Shown piece by piece: positions 27,311 to 37,330 of a stretch of 64,000 bases of DNA. The DNA comes from CAJQPP01 sp963793465. GTDB taxonomy: Bacteria; Planctomycetota; Planctomycetia; Pirellulales; Pirellulaceae. The stretch is from positions 1 to 64,000 of the forward strand of contig CAWCAJ010000012.1 of the NCBI GenBank assembly GCA_963793465.1, given 5' to 3'. Within the stretch, counting starts at the first letter, position 1. Each line of letters starts with the position of its first letter. Made by a program: the position numbers and the translations under genes. The notes under the pieces are model-generated. The model worked only from the letters and a program-made list of their open reading frames with translations. It ran no database searches and was not told where the DNA came from.

Positions 27311-28450
27311 ATGGCCATCCAGCGAAACCCGACACGCAGCGTCAAGATTGGTTCGGTTACGATTGGCGATGGAAATCCGATTGCCGTGCAATCGATGACC
27401 GCCACGAAAACCCAGGATGTCGCGGCCACGGTGGCTTTGGTGAACCTGATGCACCAGGCCGGTGCAGACGTCGTGCGTATCGCGGTGGACAGCAAGAAAG
27501 ATGCTGACGCGGTGGCAGAAATTCGACAGCAGACCCAAGCCAATCTGTCGGTGGATTTACAGGAAAATTACCGCCTGGCGCTGGCAGTGGCGCCGCACGT
27601 GGACAAACTACGATACAACCCGGGGCACCTGTATCACCACGAACGGGAAAAGCCCTGGCAAGACAAGGTACGGATGATCGTGGACACGGCCGTTGAAAAC
27701 GACTGTGCGATTCGTGTAGGTGTCAATTGCGGCAGTGTGGACCCCGACAAAAAGGACAAGTTCGATGCCGAAGATTCCCTTTCTCCCATGTTGGAAAGTG
27801 CCTTGGAGCATTGCGAATTTCTGGATTCGCTGCAGTTCTTCCGCTATTGCGTATCGCTGAAAGACTCCGATCCCTGGAAAGTGATTGAGGTCAATCGTCG
27901 ATTCGCGGAGCAGCGACCGGATGTTCCATTGCATCTGGGAGTTACGGAAGCGGGAATGCCGCCGGACGGGATTATCAAAACACGAATTGCCTTCGAACAG
28001 CTGATTGGTTACGGCATCGGCGACACGATTCGCGTTTCCTTGACCGTGCCGAACGAGGAAAAGGGTCTGGAGATCGAGTCCGGCCGTGAAATTATCGATG
28101 ATATTTATGCTGGCCGCGTGCGTTCCGTCGTCGATTTTGGGTCCGGGAAACTGAACATTATTTCCTGTCCCAGCTGCTCACGGGTAGAGAACGAGGCCTT
28201 TGTCCAGTTGGCCCGGGATGTCAAGGAGATGACACGTTATGCGGAAGAACATGCCATCACGATTGCCGTCATGGGTTGCCGCGTGAATGGCCCGGGCGAA
28301 ACTGATGACGCCGATTTGGGCCTGTGGTGTGGTCCCAATTATGTCAACTTGAAGAAAGGCCCCGAGCCATTGGGGGCCTTCCCCTACGACCAGATATTGG
28401 GGGAACTGAAACGGGAGCTGGACCAGCTGATCCTGCAAAAGTCCAGTTGA
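27311..28450 (+). CDS. ispG: 4-hydroxy-3-methylbut-2-enyl diphosphate synthase
   Basis: IspG makes HMBPP from MEcPP in the non-mevalonate isoprenoid pathway with a [4Fe-4S] cluster. ATG 27311 gives MAIQRNPTRSVKIGSVTIGD, the usual start; the 17 codons before it from 27260 are unlikely. The TIM-barrel part has PIAVQSMTATKTQDVAATVA and ADVVRIAVDS. The cluster part has ISCPSCSR and VMGCRVNGPGE, which hold the cysteine ligands. At 379 residues it is a normal bacterial length, without the plant/Chlamydia-type insert. It is cytosolic and essential. Confidence 0.95.
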   Translation: MAIQRNPTRSVKIGSVTIGDGNPIAVQSMTATKTQDVAATVALVNLMHQAGADVVRIAVDSKKDADAVAEIRQQTQANLSVDLQENYRLALAVAPHVDKLRYNPGHLYHHEREKPWQDKVRMIVDTAVENDCAIRVGVNCGSVDPDKKDKFDAEDSLSPMLESALEHCEFLDSLQFFRYCVSLKDSDPWKVIEVNRRFAEQRPDVPLHLGVTEAGMPPDGIIKTRIAFEQLIGYGIGDTIRVSLTVPNEEKGLEIESGREIIDDIYAGRVRSVVDFGSGKLNIISCPSCSRVENEAFVQLARDVKEMTRYAEEHAITIAVMGCRVNGPGETDDADLGLWCGPNYVNLKKGPEPLGAFPYDQILGELKRELDQLILQKSS

Positions 28451-28728
28451 CCCGCGGCTGTCACGGGCCTGCTGCCCCGTCGATTGCTGGTCGTAAGATG
28501 ACCTTCCTGGCAACGATTCTGTTCCTCGCTTGTCGTGGCCTGTCAGACCTGAATTGAAGGGACAATGCTGGATTCACAACGACACGATTGGGAAAACCAG
28601 TAGTCGTACACTTCCGATCAGCCTTGCCAGACCAGTAGCCTGCTGATGCAAAATGGGGCATACTCTGCTTGGGCGTGGCGGGTCGCCGCGCACTCCGCCA
28701 AGCCTGAATTACCGCTCGACGATTGGTC

Positions 28729-30093
28729 ATGATCAACACCCTGTTCCTGCCAGAATTACGTGAGATGCTGCGACAGTCCGACTCGGGTGGACTGTCGGAA
28801 TTCTGCAATGCGCTGCACCCGGCCCGGACCGCCGAGTTCATGGCTGGATTGAGTGTCGATGAAGCCTGGGCGGTGTTGCAATATGCGGAATTGCCAATCC
28901 GCGTCGAGATCTTTGGCTATTTTCCGGAAGAACAGCAGCTAGAGGCGTTGCGGCTTCAGGATCACAAACAGGTTGCCGAGCTGGTATCCGGAATGGCGCC
29001 TGACGATCGCGTGGATCTGCTCAGCAAGCTGGAGCCCGAGGTCCTGGAGGACCTGCTGGAGCGACTGCCGGCGGAAGAACGTCGGGATTTCATGCGCTTG
29101 AGCCAGTACCCGGAAGGCACTGCCGGAGCAGTCATGACCACCCAGGTGGCAAAGCTCTCGGAAAAACTGACGGTCCGTGAGGCGCTCGACGAGCTCGGTC
29201 GGGTGGCTGATGAAGTAGAAACAATCTACTACCTGTACGTGGTCGATGAAGAGGACCATTTGCGGGGTGTGGTATCGGCTCGGCAACTGGTGTCAGCAAT
29301 CAAGACCCCCAACAAACTGCTGTCGGAATTGATGGATCGCAGTGTGTTGACGGCCCGCGCCTATGAAGACCAGGAGGAGGTCGCCAACAAGGTTGCCAAG
29401 CTGGACCTGTTGGCGATCCCCGTCGTGGACCAGCAACAACGGATGTTGGGGATCATCACTCACGACGATGTGATCGATGTGGTACGTGAAGAGGCGACCG
29501 AGGACGCCCACCGCAGCGCCGCGGTGGAACCGCTGGACGAAACCTACCTGAAAACGCCCATTCTGACATTGAGTTGGAAACGCGGTATCTGGTTGAGCAT
29601 CCTGTTTTTTTTCGCTTTATTGACCGCGCTGGCCCTGGCCAAATACGAGGAACCGCTGCAGCAATGGATCTGGCTGTCCTTCTTTATTCCCCTGGTAATC
29701 AGCTGTGGTGGAAATTCCGGAAGCCAATCGGCCACCCTGGTCATTACAGCTCTGTCTCGTGGCCATATCAGCCTGCATGACTGGTCGCAGATCGTGGTCC
29801 GAGAGATGGCCATGGGGCTGGTGCTGGGCGGTGGGCTGGCATTGCTGGGTTTCGTTTCTTTCTTCTTTATTCCCAGCGGCCAGGCGGTGCTGGCCCCCAT
29901 GGTCGTTCCCATCACGCTTTTGCTGGTCGTGATGTCGGGAACCCTGATTGGTGCTGTACTGCCACTTATTTTTGAAAAGTTGGGATGGGACCCGGCTTTG
30001 ATGAGCAACCCCTTTGTAGCCGGCATTGTCGACATCCTGGGAATTCTGATTTATGTCAACGTTGCCTTCTGGCTGCTGGGCAGGGGCGGTTAG
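28729..30093 (+). CDS. mgtE: Magnesium transporter MgtE
   Basis: ATG 28729 is preferred over TTG 28723. The product has 454 residues. The N domain (about 1-125) has helical MgtE repeats (ELVSGMAPDDRVDLLSKLEP, LLERLPAEERRDFMRL). Two CBS domains follow (TVREALDELGRVADEVETIY, LRGVVSARQL; LLAIPVVDQQQRMLGIITHD) and then five membrane helices. The pore helix has FFIPLVISCGGNSGSQSATL. The cytosolic domains close the Mg2+ channel when Mg2+ is plentiful. No Mg2+ riboswitch was recognised in the 280 bases upstream. Confidence 0.95.
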   Translation: MINTLFLPELREMLRQSDSGGLSEFCNALHPARTAEFMAGLSVDEAWAVLQYAELPIRVEIFGYFPEEQQLEALRLQDHKQVAELVSGMAPDDRVDLLSKLEPEVLEDLLERLPAEERRDFMRLSQYPEGTAGAVMTTQVAKLSEKLTVREALDELGRVADEVETIYYLYVVDEEDHLRGVVSARQLVSAIKTPNKLLSELMDRSVLTARAYEDQEEVANKVAKLDLLAIPVVDQQQRMLGIITHDDVIDVVREEATEDAHRSAAVEPLDETYLKTPILTLSWKRGIWLSILFFFALLTALALAKYEEPLQQWIWLSFFIPLVISCGGNSGSQSATLVITALSRGHISLHDWSQIVVREMAMGLVLGGGLALLGFVSFFFIPSGQAVLAPMVVPITLLLVVMSGTLIGAVLPLIFEKLGWDPALMSNPFVAGIVDILGILIYVNVAFWLLGRGG

Positions 30094-30236
30094 GGGCCAG
30101 GTCCTTTCACCTTTGGAACTGACCGGCAGGCCAACCAATTCCTGACCCCGCGCAAATTCGTTCGGTGTGTATTGTCAAGCCGAGGAAAGTCGCCAGCGCA
30201 GGCGTACCCCTGGCAGCAGGTCTGTGAGACTTTCAG

Positions 30237-30272
30237 CACAAAAAAAAGGCCCCGGATAGAATCCGAAGCCTT
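30237..30272 (-). terminator. Intrinsic terminator of the minus-strand gene at 30302
   Basis: On the minus strand, GGCTTCGGAT pairs with ATCCGGGGCC (including G-U pairs) and is followed by eight T (30240-30247). It lies about 30 bases past the stop of the 116-residue gene. It may also serve mgtE from the other side. Confidence 0.7.
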
Positions 30273-30301
30273 GGCCGTGGGTCGACTACGGTTGACTGGA
30301 T

Positions 30302-30652
30302 TCAGGAAATGGGTGAAGAGGCCGTACCGGCATACATCTTCAACACCTGGCTTTGCACCTTGATAGCGCGAACCAGAATCCAGATTTGATCGGGTGTGAA
30401 TTCGCGAGGATCGCTACATGCCAGGTCTTCCAGTTCCTGGGTCATGGCAGCGTGCTGGTCGGTGGCTGCCTGGAACTGCAATCGCGTGTCGCACGTGGTA
30501 TGGCGAAAAACTTGCGGTTGGTCCAGTTCCTGCGGGTCATCCACGGCATTCAGCAACATCAGGCACTGCCGCGCGACACACGCAGCGGAGGCACCTGGGT
30601 TCTCGGTTTGAATTTTGGCGGCGAGTTCAGAGCAATTCACGGTTGTCTCCAA
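30302..30652 (-). CDS. Hypothetical protein, 116 residues
   Basis: The product is a soluble, mostly helical protein beginning METTVNCSELAAKIQTENPG and holding ACVARQCLMLLNAVDDPQEL and DPREFTPDQIWILVRAIKVQ. There is no signal peptide. A good intrinsic terminator right behind it supports real expression. I do not recognise the family, and no neighbour suggests a role. Confidence 0.5.
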   Translation of the reverse strand: METTVNCSELAAKIQTENPGASAACVARQCLMLLNAVDDPQELDQPQVFRHTTCDTRLQFQAATDQHAAMTQELEDLACSDPREFTPDQIWILVRAIKVQSQVLKMYAGTASSPIS

Positions 30653-31325
30653 ATGTACTTGTGTGTGGGCCGAGTGCCCGGGTGGTCTATCCCGGTAATC
30701 TGCTCGACCTGGGTCCAGGGCAAGGAGATCGCGAATCGTGCGACCTCAGGCAACCGTAGGTCTGCATAGGGGTTCGCCAAACAAAAAACGGACATTTTTG
30801 AGGGTCTGCGGCGGGAGACGCGACTTGATGCGGGAAGTAAACAGCGGCCCCGCAGCAGCGATCGGAAGCCTGCCAATCGGCGGAGCTGGCCGGAGATTTG
30901 ACTCAAAATTGAAACAAAGACGCCGCTGCCATCGATCCCCGGTCGGTCCCCCGCTTTCGCCCGGGTAGCCCGGCGACCCATTTGTTGCCGAATTTCACCG
31001 GAAGACTCCCCCAGATGGGTCACGGTCGGTCGGGCAATCCCAATGGGCGGTGTCGATAAATCCGGATTTACCAACGGATCCACAGTGATCGGGGGGCCGG
31101 AGATCCTGGCGAACCCCACCGAGGTTTTGACGAGTCGCCTATGGCCTACCGGGCATCGGCCGACGAGTTGCCAGTTCCGCTCCCCCAAACCCTTGAAATA
31201 CGATCGCGATTGTTGGCCGGCTATTCTGCCGTTGCCGATTTCACATCCGGGAAGCCAGGTTATTCGTCCATGGAAAGAACAACATCCGATGAGCTCTCAT
31301 CCCACCAGGCGGGGTAGGACTGGCT
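30653..31325. other. Gap without a convincing gene
   Basis: 673 bases. The minus-strand frame 30637-31188 (183 codons) has no domain and reads like random GC-rich code. The region is more probably regulatory or decayed sequence. Confidence 0.4.
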
Positions 31326-33419
31326 TTAACCATCGGGATCCTCCTGTTGCTTTTCATCCTTGGTCGGCGGCGATTTCGATTTGGTTGCTGAATCAGGCGA
31401 TTCCGACCCGTCTGCGGACTGCCCCTCGTCCTTCCCTGCCTTCCCGGGCTCATCGACTGTTGGTTGCGGATCGGCGGCAGGCTCCGCACGCGACTTGGGG
31501 AATTCGATATTCGGCGCCGCGGGTAAGGCGTCATTCGGATTCCCGAATTCTCCCGGGGAAACAGGAGCGTTGATGTTTGGGGGCGGTGTTTCCTTGATCT
31601 TGACCAGGTCACCGCGTGTCAACTTCAGGCTTTCCAGGCTTTCGGCCGGAATCACATAGAACCACTCCGCAAAGCGTTCGTTCAGTTGTGCGACCTGCTG
31701 CTTTCCATCTTTTTCACGTGTATCGTAAGCGATTTTTTCGGATTCATACATTTCCAGATCGGTTGTGTATTGAATCCGGGCCTGTTGGTATTCCGCCTGA
31801 GCCGCTTCATATTTGAGAAACTCTTCGTCATTGGCCTGTTTGATATCGCCAGGAGGCTCCGGGGACTGATCCTGCTCCGCGGCCGCTTCACCGCTGGCGC
31901 CGCCGGCGTCCACCGAGTTGCCATCCTTTTCCTCGTCGGGCTGGGCCTCTTTTTCACGGGCTTCCTTCCAGGCGTCGTACCCTTCCGGTTTTTTCGGCTC
32001 CACGGGTTCCGCGGGAGCGACGGGAGCCGGACCCAGCGCGGCGATATCAAAATCGACCCGAATCGCCACATAGCGACTTTTGTTATCGCCGGAGGTGTCC
32101 TCGCCGGAGGATTCATCGGCTACCGCTTCGGCGGGCGCAGCGGCATTGGTCGGTTCACTCGCGACAGCGTTTGGATCTTGCGGGTTGGAATCGCCATTGT
32201 CATCCGTTTCTGTGGCAGCCCCATCCGGCTGCTGCGGGTTGGCGGCACCGATTTCGATTTCTTTGTCTCCGCCTGTCACACTGCGACCAAAATACAGCGT
32301 GTACAGCACGCCATTGTTGGTGGCCGCCCGCAATTCCCCTTGCGAACCCAGCAGGGCGATTGAGTTGGGATCATCCTCGGTGGCACCGATGGTGAAGCCC
32401 TTCATCTCCAGGTCTTCCTGAAGTTGATACACGGCGCGTTGGAACAACTGTGGATTTTGTCGGGCCAATTCTTCGTTGATCGAAAGATCGGACTTGACCA
32501 GCGGCTGGCCGTTCAGTTTCAACTTGGGGCGTACCCCCACAATTTTCATGGAATCCAGCAGCGTCAGGAGTTCCTCGACCTTCAGCGACTCCAGTTCCTC
32601 GGTTTCATCATTCAAGCCATCCAGTTGCCAGGGGCCCATGCCATCACGGGTCAGTTTTTGGCGATCAATGACCTTTTTTGAAATTTGCGTCTGCACCTGG
32701 CTGGTGCCGGAGGCGACGCTGGCCTCGGCCAATTCATAGTTGTCGATTTCCAGTCGATTGATATCAGCAGCTTCCAATTTCAAGAGGTCCGGGTTGATCC
32801 AGTCGGAAAACCGGGTGGACAAGTCAATCTGCACACGAGCTTTATAGGTTTCCTTTTCATCGGGAACCCGGACGTAGAAGTAGTCGGACTGTTCATCGAG
32901 CTCACGAACCATGGAGGGACTGTCCGCCACAGCCTTGCCGGCGGGTTTGCCAATAATGTAATCCGCCAACACATCTCCCGATTCGTTGCGGAGCGTGATC
33001 CGCTGACCGGCGGAGTCCACATCGGCTTCGGGATCTGCAGGATCCACTACGCCAAACTCTTCATGTTTGCTGTTGCGACGGGCGACGATGCTCTCCCGTT
33101 GCAGGCCGATCAGCGACGTGGCTGTTCGGGCCAGCCGATCAGAGGCTTCCGCGGGATAGCCGTGGTGTGATGGAATCCGCCACAGTCCATCTGCGAATTT
33201 CACGGAGAACTCACGAATGCCGTCGGTGTCCGTATTGAAGGCCGTCACATCCAGTTCCTTGGCGTCTGTGGCATCCTGAAAGTTGGGAAAGAACTCTTCG
33301 CCCACTTTTTCGAAACCCACGACAGGCACAGGGTTGGTCATCTCCCAGGCGAACCAGGCGGCGATTGCCAGCAGGGACGCGGTGATTACAAAGGCAACGG
33401 TTTTACCTGCTTCACTCAT
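31326..33419 (-). CDS. DUF4340 membrane-anchored protein of a Gld-type ABC system
   Basis: The product has 697 residues with one N-terminal helix (TVAFVITASLLAIAAWFAWE). A DUF4340-type region follows: FSVKFADGLWRIPSHHGYPA, IVARRNSKHEEFGVVDPADP and ITLRNESGDVLADYIIGKPA. A long acidic, Pro/Glu/Asp-rich linker comes next, then a coiled region (AAQAEYQQARIQYTTDLEMY) and a final Pro-rich tail. DUF4340 proteins accompany GldG-like permeases in Gld-type ABC transporters. Its ATG overlaps the stop of the permease gene (ATGA), so they are coupled. It acts at the periplasmic face of the inner membrane. Confidence 0.8.
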   Translation of the reverse strand: MSEAGKTVAFVITASLLAIAAWFAWEMTNPVPVVGFEKVGEEFFPNFQDATDAKELDVTAFNTDTDGIREFSVKFADGLWRIPSHHGYPAEASDRLARTATSLIGLQRESIVARRNSKHEEFGVVDPADPEADVDSAGQRITLRNESGDVLADYIIGKPAGKAVADSPSMVRELDEQSDYFYVRVPDEKETYKARVQIDLSTRFSDWINPDLLKLEAADINRLEIDNYELAEASVASGTSQVQTQISKKVIDRQKLTRDGMGPWQLDGLNDETEELESLKVEELLTLLDSMKIVGVRPKLKLNGQPLVKSDLSINEELARQNPQLFQRAVYQLQEDLEMKGFTIGATEDDPNSIALLGSQGELRAATNNGVLYTLYFGRSVTGGDKEIEIGAANPQQPDGAATETDDNGDSNPQDPNAVASEPTNAAAPAEAVADESSGEDTSGDNKSRYVAIRVDFDIAALGPAPVAPAEPVEPKKPEGYDAWKEAREKEAQPDEEKDGNSVDAGGASGEAAAEQDQSPEPPGDIKQANDEEFLKYEAAQAEYQQARIQYTTDLEMYESEKIAYDTREKDGKQQVAQLNERFAEWFYVIPAESLESLKLTRGDLVKIKETPPPNINAPVSPGEFGNPNDALPAAPNIEFPKSRAEPAADPQPTVDEPGKAGKDEGQSADGSESPDSATKSKSPPTKDEKQQEDPDG

Positions 33420-36358
33420 GATTGTGACTCCTGTTTGTTGACTTTGCGTCGCGGATCAACGTGACTTTTCTCGCGAAGACTTCGGTACAGCAGCACGACA
33501 GTGCCCAGCACCAACGCGGGCAGACCGGCCAGCAGAATCGTCAAGCCGCGAACCCAGGACTCGATACTTCGCGAACTGCGTTCTTCTGCACCCTGGATGG
33601 CGGCCAGGCGTTTTTCCAGGTCACGCTGGATTTTCTCGTCCTGACGGCTGAGCCGCATGCCTTCGTTCAATTGATTGAAGATCAGTTTGCTTTGCCGTTC
33701 CATGTTGGACATTTCCGTGTCTTCATTCAATCGCTTTTCCTTCTCTTCCGCCCTCCGCTGGGCATCGGCCAATTTCTGATCGACTTCAGCTTCGGCCTTG
33801 TCCCGCTCTTTGACCGCCTGCACCTTGAAGGGCTCTTTCATGGACTCGATGGCGGAAAGTGTACGGGCGGTCTGTCGCCGGTTTCTCAGTCGCACAAACG
33901 AGTTGTCGCCTGCCAGTGATTCGATGGCATTGACGAAGAACGTGAAGTTGTCCAGCGGCGTGTCGATCTCGGAACGTTGTTCGAAGAACATATTGGAAAT
34001 GAAGTCGACATCGGCAATAAATACCACGTTGCTGCGATTGCCGTTTTGGCCCTTGATATGGGCCGCCAGCACATGGGCGTTGTCGTCCAATATCGAGCGG
34101 GTCTGCTGTTCGTTGTTTTCGCCAACATCTTGTGGGTCGTCGCCGGCTGAATCCGCTGACTGACCCTTCAGCCCGGGGCGATTCAAGGCCGGACGTTTGC
34201 GTATCGTGCGAATATTGTGTCCCGTGAACCGGGAAACTTCGGGGCCGGTTACCGTTTTCGATTCTCCTGTGAACTGATTGATTTCCAGCCGCGTGGAAAC
34301 AAAATCCTCGGTCAACTCATCCCAACGCAAGTGTCCTGCGGAACCGGGTTTGAGGGAAACCAGCGGTTGAAAACTCGTAGTGGCTTGTCTTCCCGATGAG
34401 ACCGAACCCGGATACACGAACATCAATTCGTGAAGTCCACTGGAGATGGGGCTTTCCGGGTTGAATGCCTGGTGGTTGCCATAGGATTTGGCGAAAACAA
34501 AGACGTTCTGTTTGGGACCGTACTCGGCCACCCAGCGATCCCCAAATCGCTGGGGCAACACCGGTTTGAATCCCACGTGGGGGTCGTAAACGCTCCATAC
34601 GGTCGTATCGTAGTCCCATTGGATCCCGAGGCTTTTCAGCAAAGGTTCGGCTGTTCCCCCGGCCGCTTTGGGCTCATTGGCTGTGGTGATCACGTTCCAG
34701 GCGCCCATCTGATTGATTCGATCCTGGGCGGGAGCATTGATGATTCCCAGCTCGGTGGGTCCCTGATAGGTGGCCCAGTAGAAGGGCAGCGGGTCGGCCA
34801 TGATCAGCGTGGGGTTACCCTGTTGGATGTAGTCGATCAACAGGTTCATGCCGATCGCAGTCAAGCTGGATGGATCGGCGACGATCAACACATCCGGGGG
34901 ACCGCTTTCGGGCGAATTCCCGGTATCGCTCGCAGCGGGCGGGGTTAGCATCCCCGGCAGTTCGTCCGCATTGATAGAGACCACTTCATACTGTTTTCGC
35001 AGCTCTTCCAACGCCGTCGGTGCGACCCAGTCATACTCTCGCCCCTCCACCTGCAAGTTGTCAAAATGGGCGTCAGTTTTCAGGATGCCGATTTTCAGGC
35101 GGGTTTGTTCAGCCGTCGCGGTGGCGATCGATCGCGTCAGCTGATACTCGATCGAGGTATCCGAGTCAATGAATGGCAGCACGACCTCGTCGAAGGTGCT
35201 GGTGATGACCGCACCCATGAATACGTCCTGTTCGACAACGCGACCCGCCACCGTATCCCGCGAAGGGCGACGTTGCAGACCCAGGGAGAGGGCTTCTTCC
35301 ACTTCCCTGCTGTTAGGTTCGACGTTTACGAATCGGACGTCCACGTTGGCCGCACCCAGGCGATCGTATTGCCGCAGAATTCCAATCAGGTTTTTGCGGG
35401 CGGTCACATATTTGGCCGGAACCGTGGGGCTGAGAAAGGCCTGGATAGTGACCGGGCGTTCGTTCGAGGAAGCGGCCGCAATGGTATCCCGGGTCGTCTG
35501 ATCCAGCGTAAACAATGATTCGCTGGTCAGATCCACACGGTTATTGAAAGCCGCCGAGGAACGGTCCGCCAACACATTCAGTGCCAGCAATCCCAAGCCC
35601 AACGCGATGATGCGGGCGGCAAAATGCCCGGAGAGAGTGACCTGCTTGCCGCGACTCCAGTGCCGCCGGCTGATCACGACGTAATTCAAATACAGCATGA
35701 AGACCGTAATGGACAGGAAGTACACGATGGCGGGCAGGGAAATCAAACCCAGCGTAAAGTCCCGCAACTGCCCCGCCACACCGTAGGCCTCAAAGGCCCG
35801 ATTTCCCTGCACCAGGTAACCCAACATCACGGGAATGGCGCAAAGGATGGCACCCACCACGAATGCCACGGTCGTACTGTTGGTCAATGAGGAGGCAAAC
35901 ATGCCGATCGAAGCCAATGCCACTCCCGCCAGCCAGTAGCCCAGATAGGTGGTGGCGATGACACCCCAGTCCGGGGAACCCAGGAACGCCAGGGCAATCA
36001 GGGTGGTCATCGAAAACAGCAAAGCAACCGTGTAGACCGCCACCACGGCCTTGAACTTGCCGATCAGGATCTCGAAATCGGAGGCCGGAAGCGTAAACAG
36101 GATGGCATCGGTGCCCTGTTTTTTCTCATCCGCCCAGACCGACATGGTCACGGCGGGAATAAAAAACAGCAGCAGTGCCGGGAAGTAATTGCTGAGCTGG
36201 TCCAGTGACACCAGGTTTTCGGCGAAGAACTGCTCATTAAAAGTCAGGATCGCACAGACGGTGACAAACACGAAAATGAACAGGTAACCCAATACACTGG
36301 TGAAGTACCGCTTGAAATTCCGCCAGAAAATCGCGTGGACTACATGAAATCGAAACAT
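33416..36358 (-). CDS. GldF-GldG-like fused ABC permease
   Basis: ATG 36358 gives MFRFHVVHAIFWRNFKRYFT; the 11 codons before it are optional. The product has 980 residues. The N-terminal 250 form a GldF-like ABC-2 permease with six helices (LGYLFIFVFVTVCAILTFNE and AVVAVYTVALLFSMTTLIAL among them). After a seventh helix follows a GldG-like extracytoplasmic domain: RPVTIQAFLSPTVPAKYVTA, RKNLIGILRQYDRL and VDVRFVNVEPNSREVEEALS. A coiled coil (AEAEVDQKLADAQRRAEEKE) and a last helix (GLTILLAGLPALVLGTVVLL) end it. In Bacteroidetes GldA-GldF-GldG serve gliding; in planctomycetes the role is open. Confidence 0.88.
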   Translation of the reverse strand: MFRFHVVHAIFWRNFKRYFTSVLGYLFIFVFVTVCAILTFNEQFFAENLVSLDQLSNYFPALLLFFIPAVTMSVWADEKKQGTDAILFTLPASDFEILIGKFKAVVAVYTVALLFSMTTLIALAFLGSPDWGVIATTYLGYWLAGVALASIGMFASSLTNSTTVAFVVGAILCAIPVMLGYLVQGNRAFEAYGVAGQLRDFTLGLISLPAIVYFLSITVFMLYLNYVVISRRHWSRGKQVTLSGHFAARIIALGLGLLALNVLADRSSAAFNNRVDLTSESLFTLDQTTRDTIAAASSNERPVTIQAFLSPTVPAKYVTARKNLIGILRQYDRLGAANVDVRFVNVEPNSREVEEALSLGLQRRPSRDTVAGRVVEQDVFMGAVITSTFDEVVLPFIDSDTSIEYQLTRSIATATAEQTRLKIGILKTDAHFDNLQVEGREYDWVAPTALEELRKQYEVVSINADELPGMLTPPAASDTGNSPESGPPDVLIVADPSSLTAIGMNLLIDYIQQGNPTLIMADPLPFYWATYQGPTELGIINAPAQDRINQMGAWNVITTANEPKAAGGTAEPLLKSLGIQWDYDTTVWSVYDPHVGFKPVLPQRFGDRWVAEYGPKQNVFVFAKSYGNHQAFNPESPISSGLHELMFVYPGSVSSGRQATTSFQPLVSLKPGSAGHLRWDELTEDFVSTRLEINQFTGESKTVTGPEVSRFTGHNIRTIRKRPALNRPGLKGQSADSAGDDPQDVGENNEQQTRSILDDNAHVLAAHIKGQNGNRSNVVFIADVDFISNMFFEQRSEIDTPLDNFTFFVNAIESLAGDNSFVRLRNRRQTARTLSAIESMKEPFKVQAVKERDKAEAEVDQKLADAQRRAEEKEKRLNEDTEMSNMERQSKLIFNQLNEGMRLSRQDEKIQRDLEKRLAAIQGAEERSSRSIESWVRGLTILLAGLPALVLGTVVLLYRSLREKSHVDPRRKVNKQESQS

Positions 36359-36433
36359 TGTGTCTGGAGACTCCAAATGAAAGGAACCCAATGGAAGGTA
36401 AACCGTTGGCCAGCAGCCTGAGTTGGGCAGCGG

Positions 36434-37184
36434 TCAGGAAGTGAAACCGGTTAACTCGTGGAATCTGTTTTCCATCTGATCGCGTCGACCCATCTCCGAG
36501 ACCGGCCCGTCGAAGACAATCCTTCCCATGTTGATCAACACAACACGGTGACAAAGTTCTTCGACTTCCTGCAACACATGCGTGGACAGCAATACGGTTT
36601 TGGACTCGCCCAATTCCCGAATCAGCTTGCGAATGCCCACCAACTGATTGGGGTCCAGCCCGCTGGTCGGTTCATCCAGAATCAACACGGCTGGATCGTG
36701 CAACAACGCCTGGGCCATGCCGACCCGCTGCCGAAATCCGCGTGACAGCTTGCTGATGGGTTTGTGCCAGACCTCTGCCAGGCCACAGCGGTCCGCCACA
36801 AAGTCACGGCGAGCGCGGAGCCGTTTGCCACCCAGGCCCCGGGTGCGGCCCAGGTAGTTCAATGCGCTGATGGGGAGTCATTTCTTCATACAACGGGCCG
36901 TTTTCCGGCAGGTATCCGATCTGCTCGCTGGCCTGGATCCGTTGACTCTCCATATCGAATCCCGCCACACGCACCTGACCGCTGGTGGGTGCCAGGAAGC
37001 CCGTCAACAGCTTCATGGTCGTTGACTTGCCTGCTCCATTGGGTCCCAACAGGCCGCAGACCTGACGCAAAGGCACATCAAAGTTGACATCACTGATTGC
37101 CGTGAAGGAGCCGTAAAATTTTGATAGTCGCTGAGCCTCGATCATCAAACGATCGTTGGCTGCGGAAGAGACTTTCGGTTCCAC
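36434..37184 (-). pseudogene. GldA-like ABC transporter ATPase, single frameshift
   Basis: The first frame has LSKFYGSFTAISDVNFDVPL and Walker A LLGPNGAGKSTTMKLLTGFL, ending with EQIGYLPENGPLYEEMTP. One base too many in a CCCC run (36872-36875) breaks it. Removing one C restores ISALNYLGRTRGLGGKRLRA, the signature LSRGFRQRVGMAQALL and Walker B AVLILDEPTSGLDPNQLVG, then LLSTHVLQEVEELC and the stop at 36434. The repaired protein (about 250 residues) powers the permease encoded 75 bases downstream. Because partners are intact and the fault is in a homopolymer, a sequencing error is as likely as real inactivation. Confidence 0.85.
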
Positions 37185-37330
37185 GATTTACCCTCAAAAC
37201 AGATTTCCGTTCGGTTTACCTACATTTCTGCTGTAAATCTATTCTATCGACCGCCGGTAGCTCAAGGGGAAGTGGCGTCAGAGGGTGCTTGCCGGGCTGG
37301 CGGTTGTGACCAGTCGAACACCCGCTCTGC

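Noticed and set aside
28451..28728. Possible magnesium riboswitch before mgtE
   Set aside because: No recognisable M-box or mgtA-type elements were seen by eye; a covariance-model search would be needed.
30637..31188. 183-codon minus-strand frame in the gap
   Set aside because: No domain, poor composition, overlaps the start of the gene at 30302-30652.
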